A DNA stretch of 64,000 nucleotides from Kosakonia sp. SMBL-WEM22 (GTDB taxonomy: Bacteria > Pseudomonadota > Gammaproteobacteria > Enterobacterales > Enterobacteriaceae). Location: positions 434,001-498,000 of the forward strand of contig NZ_CP051488.1 in the NCBI RefSeq assembly GCF_014490785.1. Direction: 5' to 3'. The position numbers and the translations under genes were made by a program. The notes under the pieces are model-generated. The model saw nothing but the letters and a program-made list of their open reading frames with translations. It was not told the origin of the DNA and made no database searches. Shown here piece by piece: positions 43,618 to 51,529 of the stretch. Each line of letters starts with the position of its first letter. Within the stretch, counting starts at the first letter, position 1.

Positions 43618-43647
43618 CAACGTCCGCTTCTGGCACACAGCGGACGG
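43618..43647 (+). repeat. Double-hairpin repeat G (first half only)
   Basis: ACGTCCGCTTCTGGCACACA followed by GCGGACG is a first half-unit. It lies 130 bases inside the right border of the umuC insertion; copy A near the left border is a second half. Joining the two borders would bring a first and a second half together. Confidence 0.8.
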
Positions 43648-43787
43648 TGACTGAGTATTCACCTATTTATAACTTGCTAACTAGAGCATCCCTCCGAGAA
43701 CTAACACAAAAAAGTTAGCAATTGAATTAATATCTAAATCATGCACTTAAGCGCTACTAACTGTTAGTGGCATTCAGATACAATGAT

Positions 43788-44957
43788 GGCTGCATAATAG
43801 CCCGTTCAGCAGCTGCGAAGTCACTTGGATTAAAAATGGGTGACCGCTGGTTCAAGGTTGGCCGCGAGGCGGAAAGAAGAGGAGTTGTTGCCTTCTCCAG
43901 TAATTATAGCCTGTATGCGGACATGTCTGACAGAGTGATGACTATTTTGCAGATGTTAACCCCCCTCGTAGAGATATACAGTATTGATGAAGCTTTTTGC
44001 GATCTTAGGGGAGTAAGCAATCTTGTATCACTTGATGCCTTTGGTCATCAGATACGTGATCAGATCAGGCTCAGGACTCACCTGACTGTTGGGGTAGGGA
44101 TAGGTCCGACTAAAACGCTGGCGAAACTGGCGCAATATGCAAGTAAACGCTGGCCAGCTACGCGAGGAGTAGTGGACCTCAGCAATATAGGGCGACAGCG
44201 AAAGTTGATGGCTTTGGTGCCAGTAGAAGAGGTATGGGGAATTGGGCGAAGGCTCGGTAAAAAATTGCAGTTGATGGGGATTAACAATGCACTCCAGCTG
44301 TCTGAGCTTTCTCCTTCATTTATACGTAAGCAATTTTCTGTGGTTGTTGAACGAACAGTAAGAGAGCTCAACGGCACGCCCTGCTTGGCCCTTGAAGAGT
44401 TCACAGCACCCAAGGAGCAAATCATATGCTCCCGCTCTTTTGGAGAAAAACCTACAGATAAAGTCAGCATTCATCAGGCCGTCTGCGCTCATGCCGAACG
44501 TGCAGCTGAAAAGCTACGTGCTGAGCACCAGTTCTGCAAACGGGTAGCGGTTTTCATCAGTACCAGTCCCTTTGCAGAGAATGAGTCGTTCTATAAAAAT
44601 CAGGCTGTAACGGAGCTTGCTGTTCCGGCCCGGGATTCCCGGGATATCATCAAGGCGGCTGTAAGAGCTCTTGATACAATATTCATCCCGGGGCATCGTT
44701 ATCAACGCGCAGGTGTAATTCTCACCGATTTTCGCAGCGCGGCAGTATCACAACTTACCCTGTTCGATGACCTTCAGCCTCATCGTAATAGCGATGAATT
44801 AATGACACTCATAGACAGCATTAACAACTCTGGTAAGGGTTCAGTCTGGTTTGCAGGGCAGGGGGTTAAAAGTGATTCCATAGGCTGGAAGATGCGAAGA
44901 GAAAGACTTTCGCCAGCTTTTACAACCAGATTGGATGATATTGTCAGAGTAAGGTAA
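43788..44957 (+). pseudogene. umuC: umuC, 3' fragment
   Basis: The remaining UmuC: GCIIARSAAAKSLGLKMGDRWFKV, the catalytic YSIDEAFCDLRG, the thumb and helix-hairpin-helix (VEEVWGIGRRLGKKLQLMGI) and the little-finger domain to the C-terminus. All but the first 34 residues of the polymerase are here. A frame opens at 43767 within the insertion, but without the N-terminal palm strand with its catalytic Asp it cannot work as polymerase V. No other damage is visible, so the split is recent. Confidence 0.93.
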
Positions 44958-45103
44958 TCTCCTTTTTGAAATTTTCTCGAAACCGAACCATTGACATTAT
45001 AAACTCTATACGGCAGGGTTTACCGTTTGTTACATGTAGAATAAGGCAAGCGTACTTTTTCTTTGTCCGCTTTTTTAGTAAATGTGTTTGGAGGATTTGG
45101 AAC

Positions 45104-45652
45104 GTGAGGAGTTTTACCGCCATTTTAATAATTCCTGCTCTTGTTACAGCCTGTAGCATGTAGGAAATAGCAGATACAAATAAGAAAATAAGTGATAGTG
45201 CTTCAGGTATAATGAGCTCTTTGAGGGGAAACCCTAACCCATCAGCTGATGTCACGACACCTATGCATTTACCTCAGTCATTAAAAAAAGAATCCAAGTC
45301 TAAGAGTTATACTGTAGCTGTCGATGTAGATACTGCTGCTGCCAGAATCAAAAGACATTACAAGTTCATATCAAGCCAGGAGCTGGATAGTTTGAGGAAT
45401 AGCTCTAATGACGGGGCATGGAAAGCGGCCGCTGAAGATGATGCACATCCAGTTTGGGAGGCAATGCCTGGTAGCTATTATAAAATGGGCTCTGACTGGA
45501 ATGATAACGATCATTTAGATGTGGAAATTGAAAAAAACGGGAGTGGGAGTAAACTTCTTATAACATATTCATCGGCATCTTCAGAAAGGCTATCGGGATC
45601 TGGCGTACAGAAATTAATGAAGGAAATTCATTCCGTGGCTATTGGTGAGTGA
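45104..45652 (+). pseudogene. Lipoprotein gene with internal amber codon
   Basis: A GTG start at 45104 with GGAGG eight bases upstream encodes a lipoprotein signal (RSFTAILIIPALVTACSM); TAG follows the lipobox Cys by two residues. The same frame then runs on for 160 codons (EIADTNKKISDSASGIMSSLRGNPNPSA, then VAVDVDTAAARIKRHYKFIS). Either the gene is inactivated by one nonsense change, or the TAG is suppressed. A restart at the ATG at 45212 would give a cytoplasmic protein. The family is not recognised. Confidence 0.78.
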
Positions 45653-45666
45653 TATTTTATCGGGAA

Positions 45667-45710
45667 ATGGTAGTTATCATTATGTGTTAATGATAACTAC
45701 CATTTTTTTA
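45667..45710. terminator. Strong bidirectional terminator
   Basis: ATGGTAGTTATCATTA and TAATGATAACTACCAT are a perfect 16-bp inverted repeat with a five-base loop, followed by seven T. It serves the converging lipoprotein and CPBP genes. Confidence 0.92.
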
Positions 45711-46364
45711 TTTTAATTCAATGTAGAGGCCAAGCGCGATACAAAAAGCATGCAATAAAATTGGTAAAAGAAGCCCTCTGCTTTGATATCTTGCTCCACA
45801 GAAAATTAATGAAAGTGCAAACATTTGGATTTTGGTAGGGAATGAGTACTGTGTGTGTATAACTGCAAACAAAACAGAAACAGTCAATCCGCCGATAATA
45901 TAGCCCGCCTTTTCACCAAAAGCGTTTAAAAAAGAACTCAGAATAATTCCTCTGAAAACCAGTTCCTCCAGGAGTGGGAAAATAAAAATAGTGGCTGCGA
46001 TTTTTACAGCTGCCATTTCGTGTGACAGACCTTTAGTAAAATCTGTAACGAAGGGTTCTTTCGGCGTAAGGTAGTATGAAGCAGCGTAAGAAATAATTAT
46101 GAGGGCAAGAAAAACAAATGACTGCTTACTGAGTTTTCCCCAGCTTAATCCTTGATAATTCGAGGTGCTATTCAATAAATGAGCTATGGATAAAAATATT
46201 AAAATCATGATTAGAGGTTTAACTATCTGCAAATGTAGTATTGAGAAGTTAAGTCTGCTCATTAAAAATATATTTAAATCAATAGAGGTTAAGAGTAAAT
46301 AAAAAAAGAGAAAGTTAGATAATCCGAAAATCAGGATCAGAAGTCGCTGCTTTGAAATATCCAT
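45708..46364 (-). CDS. CPBP-family intramembrane metalloprotease
   Basis: A protein of about 218 residues with six or so membrane helices and the CPBP/Abi motifs: EELVFRGII (EExxxR) near residue 137 and the zinc-binding His in LFAVIHTQYSF near 178. Relatives process prenylated proteins or bacteriocin precursors, and some are immunity proteins. The ATG at 46364 is preferred over a GTG at 46373. It stands alone in this element; its substrate is not evident. Confidence 0.88.
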   Translation of the reverse strand: MDISKQRLLILIFGLSNFLFFYLLLTSIDLNIFLMSRLNFSILHLQIVKPLIMILIFLSIAHLLNSTSNYQGLSWGKLSKQSFVFLALIIISYAASYYLTPKEPFVTDFTKGLSHEMAAVKIAATIFIFPLLEELVFRGIILSSFLNAFGEKAGYIIGGLTVSVLFAVIHTQYSFPTKIQMFALSLIFCGARYQSRGLLLPILLHAFCIALGLYIELK

Positions 46365-46480
46365 ATCAACCACTTTTAACGGAGAAAACTACATGGTAAT
46401 CACCAAAAAAAACGGTGTCTACATCCATTTGACGTCGTTTTTTCCTGTTGGTACTATCAAATTGTTGTACTGTCGCACTG

Positions 46481-46711
46481 GCGACCACCAATGCTCTTGT
46501 AGCCTGTGATGAGCGCCTTCGGGTGGCTACAGTCGCACCTAAGCTGCGACCACCAATGTTCCGGCAGTCTGTGAGGAACGCCTTCGGGTGACTGCAAAAT
46601 AAAACTCTCCTGGCCTGAAAGAGAGTACATGAAAAATGTGGCAAATCTGCTCACCTTTGAAAGCAGATATCGTCTATGCAAGCGCACTATGACGCGGCGA
46701 TGAAGGTTTAC
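46481..46711. ncRNA. Structured-RNA-like repeat region, copies 1 and 2
   Basis: Two units of about 50 bases share CGACCACCAATG and CGCCTTCGGGTG. In unit 1 the stem is GTAGCC/GGCTAC (46499-46504, 46525-46530), in unit 2 GCAGTC/GACTGC (46564-46569, 46590-46595): two base pairs have changed on both sides, which supports a real RNA stem with a UUCG-type loop. A following block (46647-46711) is repeated near 49713. The form reminds me of the C4/CI antisense RNAs of P1- and P4-like elements, but I cannot confirm this. 46712-46880 shows no gene. Confidence 0.6.
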
Positions 46712-46880
46712 TGCGTAGCAAATCTGCCAGTTTCAATTCACTTCCGTTCTGTGAACGGTATCAGTTCAACGTCTTCTCTTTTGCGGTGATACGCCCTGAG
46801 TTTCGTACGACTTTTGCACCGACGTATAAGGCCATTTGGTACATTTGGCCGCTTACGGTGTTGCATTAGGAGCACGAAAC

Positions 46881-46931
46881 TGCGCGGCGTCACTTGTGAA
46901 GTGGCGGAGACACTACCAAGTGACGCGCGCA
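46881..46931. repeat. 15-bp inverted repeat
   Basis: TGCGCGGCGTCACTTG (46881-46896) faces CAAGTGACGCGCGCA (46917-46931) with one extra base and a 20-base loop. Nearby are smaller palindromes (CCGTTC/GAACGG at 46742; ACGT-rich at 46950). The area 46712-47350 lacks a convincing gene; an RNA or a recombination site is possible. Confidence 0.6.
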
Positions 46932-47350
46932 GCGCATAACGTCTCAACCCACGTACGACGTGGTTTTCAACGTTTTACTACCATCTGACCAACATGTAGC
47001 CCGTGTCAGTACGGTTTTAAAATCACTTTCACATCAACGTAAGCACGACGGGAGGCCGTCTGAACGTTCAATTATCAGTAAGGAGGAAATCGACTCGGTA
47101 TCGATGGCGACACTACGAGCAGTAGTGTTGGAGGCAGCTTGACGTAAGTCAGCTCTGCATAAGCAGCAAACAGATCAGAGATCTGGGGTGCCTCGCAAGA
47201 ACTCAACAATTCGCCGCCCCGATGCACAGATACCAGTCGAGACGCAGGAAGCGCAAAAGCAACCGTGTCGTCGGGGAATGAATTGCTGGTCTACAGATCC
47301 GTCTGCTTCTTTACAAGCAGAGGAACGTGTATGCCTTTGGAGAGAGTGAA

Positions 47351-48253
47351 ATGTCCAGATTCAGTAAACAGCTGTGCAAGCAACTCGTCACGCTGGCTCG
47401 CCAGGGGCGGGGAAGTTATAAAACGGTAGCTGACCGTTCAAGAATTGCAGAACGTTTTTCTGAACGACTGTCTGAACTGAATATTCAGATCAGGGACGTA
47501 AAACATATTAAAGCTTCCCATATTGAAAAGTATATAGAGAGCAGAAAGGCAGACAATTTATCTCTAAGGACGTTACAGAATGAGATGTCGGCTATCCGTT
47601 CAGTTTTATTATCGGCTGGAAGAAATAAACTGGCCGATCCCGGTCACCTTAACCTGAGTAATCAGGCGCTCGGGATTTCTGGTGCTAACCGGGATGGAAC
47701 TAAACTTCCTATTACACATGAAAAACTTAATGCGGTGGTCAGTTTTGCCCAAAGAAAAGATGAAGGCGTTGCTCTTGCCGTGCAACTTTCCCGATATCTC
47801 GGATTGAGAACAGAAGAAACCGTTCAGTCTGCAAAGTCTCTAAAAACATGGAGGCAGGCACTGATTAATAATCATGAGCGTGTCCGTGTTGTTTTCGGGA
47901 CTAAAGGCGGACGTCCAAGGGAAACGACAGTTTTTAATCGCGAAAAAGTTTTATCAATTCTTGACAAGGCAATTAGTTATGTCAGTGAACATAACGGAAA
48001 ACTGATTGATAAACCCTCTCTGCATACCGCTATTGATCGCTACCGTAATATTGTAAGAGAGGCAGGAATGAATGGTAAAAATGCGCCGCACAGTTTACGT
48101 TACGCTTACTCCGGCGATGCTGTAAATCACCATATTAAAAATGGAATGAGCCGTGAGGAAGCCGAGGCACTTGTTTCAATGGATCTGGGGCATGGAGATG
48201 GAAGAGGACGCTATATAAAACAAGTTTATTTCAGGGGAGATGTGTCCGATTGA
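47351..48253 (+). CDS. Tyrosine-type integrase domain protein
   Basis: A protein of 300 residues with an N-terminal core-binding domain (FSERLSELNIQIRDVKHIKASHIEKYIESRKADNLSLRTLQNEMSAIRSVLLSAG) and a catalytic half with Arg in RYLGLRTEETVQ, HSLRYAYSGDA, LGHGDGRGRYIKQVYF. It is one of the plasmid/ICE integrase-domain proteins whose role is often unknown. The ATG at 47351 is preceded by GGAGAG; the frame upstream lacks a site. With the PIN-domain gene it forms a module bounded by the structured repeats. Confidence 0.85.
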   Translation: MSRFSKQLCKQLVTLARQGRGSYKTVADRSRIAERFSERLSELNIQIRDVKHIKASHIEKYIESRKADNLSLRTLQNEMSAIRSVLLSAGRNKLADPGHLNLSNQALGISGANRDGTKLPITHEKLNAVVSFAQRKDEGVALAVQLSRYLGLRTEETVQSAKSLKTWRQALINNHERVRVVFGTKGGRPRETTVFNREKVLSILDKAISYVSEHNGKLIDKPSLHTAIDRYRNIVREAGMNGKNAPHSLRYAYSGDAVNHHIKNGMSREEAEALVSMDLGHGDGRGRYIKQVYFRGDVSD

Positions 48254-48284
48254 TTAAGCGATTTAGTTAAATCAAGACGTGATA

Positions 48285-48315
48285 AACACTGTAGCATACT
48301 GAGTGCTACAGTGTT
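48285..48315. terminator. Hairpin between convergent genes
   Basis: AACACTGTAGCA and TGCTACAGTGTT form a perfect 12-bp stem with a seven-base loop 30 bases after the integrase gene. It lacks a clear T-run. Confidence 0.6.
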
Positions 48316-48355
48316 GTTGCTAAAATTATAATTGTAGAAAAAATCATTTGTAGCG

Positions 48356-49477
48356 TTATTCAAATCCCATGTCATTATCATCATCAAAAAAATTATCAGT
48401 TTGACTTACCAAAGTTCCTTTATCTGCATCCAGAATAATGTGACTGTCATCAAACTGAAAATCTGTTATTTCAGCATTTTCTTTTATGCCATCGTGAAAG
48501 CCGATATCGATATTTAATCCGAGTGTCTGATGGAAAATAAAATTTGATATTGATTCAAATACAAAAGCATATGCTTTATCTTCTGGATCCCAGGGGGAGC
48601 GCTCATAATCTGGATAGTGAAGGTCAGCATTAATAGACACTTTAACAGAAAGTTCATAGCTTGCTGAATCCCTGTTAACATCAGTGAGTTTTGGGGAGGA
48701 TAAAGCAACGTCTGTAATCTCTAACTCTCCTATCTCAATATCATGATAGTCGGCCCCTTCGGGAATGCACTCCATTTCACTAAGGTATTCTTTTATACGT
48801 TCAGTGATGCTGTCACGTAGTTTATCAAAAACACCATCTGCAAAAGAAGCCATGTCCTCTAAGTCTTTATCATTACGAATCAGGAGGTCGACTAATGTCT
48901 GGATGCTGTTTAAATGGATAAAACTTTCATTTTTTTCTGAAGCCGATATAAGGTCTTTATCTTCACTAACAATGTAAACTTTATGCGTACGTTTTTCAGC
49001 TATCTCATTTACGGCCTCAAGCGTAAAAGCATCCGGAAACTCTTTTTTCTTTCCGGGCTGATCGAACGGAGGTGCATTAGTGAAATACTTCTCGAATACC
49101 AAAAGAGGATTGATATTTTTTACGCTTATTTCTTCAACTCCCCCGCATTCAAGAAACTGTTTGAAACTGGCAAGTGCATCGCTGATTACAGCTTCTGCAT
49201 CTGGTTTTACGAATATCTCTGTTGGTACATGCGCCGGAGTAGTTCTCAGTATTGGGGCATAAGTTTTCTGAAATTTAATAAGTTCTTTTAAGGCTTCCTC
49301 AGTGTTTTTACGAATATGTAATTCAATTTCTCTGCGTGTGATATCAGTAACAAGTATGCGCACTTTATCATCTGATGCAAAATTCTCCAGTTTTTCAAGA
49401 ATGTATAAGCCAAACTGAAAATGCTTTCGTTCATAGGCAGATGTATCGATATAAACAAGGCGGGTAATGAGTTCCAT
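48356..49477 (-). CDS. PIN-like (DUF4935) protein
   Basis: A protein of 373 residues. Residues 1-190 form a PIN-type nuclease domain of the DUF4935 group: Asp in VYIDTSAYERKHF, Glu in DITRREIELHI, Asp in FPDAFTLEAV and Asp in YIVSEDKDLI are the four metal-binding acidic residues. The C-terminal part is beta-rich (ADLHYPDYERSPWDPEDKAYAFVFE). PIN nucleases cleave RNA; DUF4935 proteins appear in defence islands. The ATG at 49477 is eight bases from AGGA. Confidence 0.78.
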   Translation of the reverse strand: MELITRLVYIDTSAYERKHFQFGLYILEKLENFASDDKVRILVTDITRREIELHIRKNTEEALKELIKFQKTYAPILRTTPAHVPTEIFVKPDAEAVISDALASFKQFLECGGVEEISVKNINPLLVFEKYFTNAPPFDQPGKKKEFPDAFTLEAVNEIAEKRTHKVYIVSEDKDLISASEKNESFIHLNSIQTLVDLLIRNDKDLEDMASFADGVFDKLRDSITERIKEYLSEMECIPEGADYHDIEIGELEITDVALSSPKLTDVNRDSASYELSVKVSINADLHYPDYERSPWDPEDKAYAFVFESISNFIFHQTLGLNIDIGFHDGIKENAEITDFQFDDSHIILDADKGTLVSQTDNFFDDDNDMGFE

Positions 49478-49620
49478 GATCATCTTCCTGAGATGGTTGA
49501 GGGATAGTAAAGTATAAATCTCATCCAATACTTGATGTATGATTCAGTACACAAGATTATCTGCAGCTTGACAGATCTGCGTTTTGTTTTGAAAATGAAC
49601 AGGCTTATACGTTGCTTTTG

Positions 49621-49778
49621 CAACCACCAATGATTCAGTAGCCTGTGAGAATCGCCTTCGGGTGGCTACAACAAAAGCTCCTGTAACCTGAAAAGGGGCA
49701 AAACATTGGTAACTCTGCACACCTTTGAAAGCAGATATCGTCAATTTAAGCGCACTATGACGCGACGATAAAGGTTCC
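49621..49778. ncRNA. Structured-RNA-like repeat region, copy 3
   Basis: One unit with AACCACCAATG, stem GTAGCC/GGCTAC (49638-49643, 49664-49669) and CGCCTTCGGG loop, then the block CACCTTTGAAAGCAGATATC and GCGCACTATGACGCG shared with 46653-46704. Same orientation as the first region, so the integrase/PIN module between them is flanked by direct repeats. Confidence 0.6.
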
Positions 49779-49822
49779 TTCTGTACTAACCAGACAGTCA
49801 GAATGTCGTTTTTTCTGACTCC

Positions 49823-49879
49823 CCGACGGGAAACACTTCCCGTTCGGGCAGGTGTTTCCTTTTTTTATGGAGAAACATC
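49823..49879 (+). promoter_or_regulatory. Pseudoknot/RBS switch leader 1
   Basis: A hairpin CCGACGGG/CCCGTTCGG exposes loop strand GGAAACAC (49830-49837), complementary to GTGTTTCC (49853-49860), giving an H-type pseudoknot followed by six T. The same strand can instead pair with GAAACA next to the Shine-Dalgarno (49872-49877). It precedes the gene at 49880. Confidence 0.7.
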
Positions 49880-50248
49880 ATGTCTGTCATCTCTTCTGCG
49901 GTTTTCCCTGAACACCTTCTTACGCAACTTCAGCAGTCTGCTGACGCAGCTGTGCGGAGATTAAAATCTCTCTTTTATCTGCGCCGCAACAGCGGCTGGT
50001 ATGTCAACGGCTCGGGCAATTATGCCGTTCGTGCGCATATCACCTCCGTCAAAGACCAGGGCGTTAAGGTCTTTCTTACCGTCCGTACCGGGTGCCACCG
50101 CGCTGAGTATGTGTTTCACCGTCTGCCAGTTTCCTTTCCTGAGGGAATGACAGGTCGCCGGAACGCATACCGTTATGCCTGCCGTCAGGCACAGCATCTG
50201 GCACACCTGCGCTATCGTTTTGTGATATGCACTGAACTGAAAGGCTGA
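49880..50248 (+). CDS. Hypothetical ICE protein, 122 residues
   Basis: A small basic protein (AAVRRLKSLFYLRRNSGWYVNGSGNYAVRAHITSVKDQGVKVFLTVRTGCHRAEYVFHRLP) with a beta-rich middle and a basic C-terminus (RNAYRYACRQAQHLAHLRYR). GGAG lies nine bases before the ATG. No family is recognised. It is the first of six genes each preceded by the same kind of folded leader. Confidence 0.75.
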   Translation: MSVISSAVFPEHLLTQLQQSADAAVRRLKSLFYLRRNSGWYVNGSGNYAVRAHITSVKDQGVKVFLTVRTGCHRAEYVFHRLPVSFPEGMTGRRNAYRYACRQAQHLAHLRYRFVICTELKG

Positions 50249-50278
50249 AAATTTCAGACGGCAAATGTTGTGAACCCT

Positions 50279-50335
50279 GACGGGGATATCTCTCCGTCGG
50301 AGGGGATATCCCGTTACTTAACTGAGGATATACCC
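50279..50335 (+). promoter_or_regulatory. Pseudoknot/RBS switch leader 2
   Basis: Hairpin GACGG/CCGTC; its loop GGGATATC pairs with GATATCCC (50305-50312). That strand can instead pair with GGATAT (50326-50331) within the ribosome site GAGGATAT. No T-run. It also decides the start at 50336. Confidence 0.7.
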
Positions 50336-50701
50336 ATGTACGCAGACTTTTACACACTCAAAACACCTCTGGACACGCTCAGCTGGCTTTGCCTGCTTGA
50401 GAGCGAACTTCTGAGCATCAGGGCATTTCAGCGTCTCGGCCTTCATACGGACCGGGATGAACCGAATGAACTGACGTATCCGGAAGAAGCCATCATTAGC
50501 GCCGGCACAGCCTATGGCTGGTTTGTCTGTTTTCTCAGGGACGGTGATATTCCACCGCTGCCTGCCTCTGCCAGAGAACTTCTCTGCACCCTTGACGGTC
50601 TCGGTAAAGAAATTAACCGGCCTTTCTGGGAGCAGGCTGTGGCCCGCGGGCAGGATGAGGCCTGTGGTGACAAAGCTATCGCCGCCCTCGAAATGATGTA
50701 A
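50336..50701 (+). CDS. Hypothetical ICE protein, 121 residues
   Basis: The frame is open from 50270, but the leader and GAGGA site place the start at 50336 (MYADFYTLKTPLDTLSWLCLLESELLSIRAFQRLG). The product is helical and acidic (PNELTYPEEAIISAGTAYGWFVCFLRDGDIPPLP). No family is recognised. It is probably a small ICE regulatory or accessory protein. Confidence 0.72.
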   Translation: MYADFYTLKTPLDTLSWLCLLESELLSIRAFQRLGLHTDRDEPNELTYPEEAIISAGTAYGWFVCFLRDGDIPPLPASARELLCTLDGLGKEINRPFWEQAVARGQDEACGDKAIAALEMM

Positions 50702-50719
50702 TCAGACAGAACACACCCT

Positions 50720-50783
50720 GACGGGGATTGACTCCCGTCCGGGGGATAAATCCCCCTTTTTTTTCTTTGCGGAGGATTTATCA
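50720..50783 (+). promoter_or_regulatory. Pseudoknot/RBS switch leader 3
   Basis: Hairpin GACGGG/CCCGTC; loop GGGGATT (50723-50729) pairs with AATCCCC (50749-50755). The same strand, as AAATCC, can pair with GGATTT (50774-50779) covering GGAGG. GGGGGA/TCCCCC plus eight T is also a strong intrinsic terminator. Confidence 0.75.
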
Positions 50784-51419
50784 ATGAAAGACCTGTCTTC
50801 TTCCCCGTCTTCCATGTCGGTTGTTTATACCATCGAGCACGTCAGCACGGTTCCGTTACATCACTGGCATGCTTTCGTTCTGGCCGTAACAGAAACGTTC
50901 TGGCAACTGCCGGTGCGCCTGCGTCCGGGAAATATGTATCTGCCGTCGCTTAACCGCGCCGCCGATCTGTTTCCGGTTGCTAATGTCATGGCGTTCTGTG
51001 GTGATTCAGGCGGCAGTTTCTGGCCGGTCAACATGACCATTGAGCGGGAGCGCAACAACAATACGCTGAGTATCCAGGAGCTGGATTTTCAGCATCAGCC
51101 CTGCGATTTCTTTGCGCGTGTTGTGATGGTCCTGCTGCACAACCTGTGTCCGGGCAGCTTCCGTATACATTCTTCTGACGAAGGCCGCAGCTGGGCAATA
51201 CCGTTGCGCTGGATTGAGCGCCATATTGGCCTGCCTGAGCACCCGACGCTGACCATGCCTCAGCCGGTACTGACAACACCGGTGAGCGAAGGCGCATTTG
51301 ATTCCCTGCTGCTGCAGATGCTCTCCGGTGGTGAGCGGGTGCTGAGCAGTGAGGACTGGAATGCCTTCGTGCTGGCGGAATTCCATCTGTACGAACTGAA
51401 GCGCGTCACTGAAAACTGA
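50784..51419 (+). CDS. Hypothetical ICE protein, 211 residues
   Basis: A soluble protein (VVYTIEHVSTVPLHHWHAFVLAVTETFWQLPVRLRPGNMYLPSLNRAADLF; later DDFFARVV-like FFARVVMVLLHNLCPGSFRIHSSDEG). The C-terminus (VLSSEDWNAFVLAEFHLYELKRV) is helical. GGAGG lies eight bases before the ATG. No family or catalytic motif is recognised. Confidence 0.75.
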   Translation: MKDLSSSPSSMSVVYTIEHVSTVPLHHWHAFVLAVTETFWQLPVRLRPGNMYLPSLNRAADLFPVANVMAFCGDSGGSFWPVNMTIERERNNNTLSIQELDFQHQPCDFFARVVMVLLHNLCPGSFRIHSSDEGRSWAIPLRWIERHIGLPEHPTLTMPQPVLTTPVSEGAFDSLLLQMLSGGERVLSSEDWNAFVLAEFHLYELKRVTEN

Positions 51420-51468
51420 CCCGCTGTAATCTCTTCTCTTTCGCTCACCCCCGGGTGAGTGTTCCCGT

Positions 51469-51529
51469 CGACGGGCGTATCACTGCGCCCGCCGGCGCAC
51501 GGGTATGCCTCTGATTAAAGGTATATCTC
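51469..51529 (+). promoter_or_regulatory. Pseudoknot/RBS switch leader 4
   Basis: Hairpin CGACGGGCG/CGCCCGCCG with one mismatch; loop GGCGTATC (51474-51481) pairs with GGTATGCC (51502-51509) using two G-U pairs. That strand also pairs over eight positions with GGTATATC (51520-51527) at the ribosome site. No T-run. Confidence 0.68.

Larger units (their letters stand above)
27415..43787. mobile_element. 16.4-kb mosaic insertion inside umuC
   Basis: umuC reads up to AACGAT at 27414 and resumes after AATGAT at 43787, so the two sides share a 6-bp near-repeat that encodes the same two residues. The inner ends form an imperfect inverted repeat: CTGAGTGGTGATAAGTGTTA at 27415 and CTGAATGCCACTAACAGTTA read inward from 43777 (about 15 of the first 22 agree). 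Such ends with a 6-bp spacer are typical of tyrosine-recombinase elements. The content is mostly conflict genes. Whether it arrived at once or by successive gains cannot be decided here. Confidence 0.75.

Noticed and set aside
27415..43787. The double-hairpin repeats as integron attC sites or a CRISPR array
   Set aside because: There is no integron integrase, spacing is irregular at gene-module scale, and no short regular repeat-spacer pattern exists anywhere in the window.
46366..47142. Small frames on both strands around 46366-47142 as genes
   Set aside because: They overlap the repeated stem-loop units and inverted repeats; their translations simply reflect the repeats and have no supported ribosome sites.
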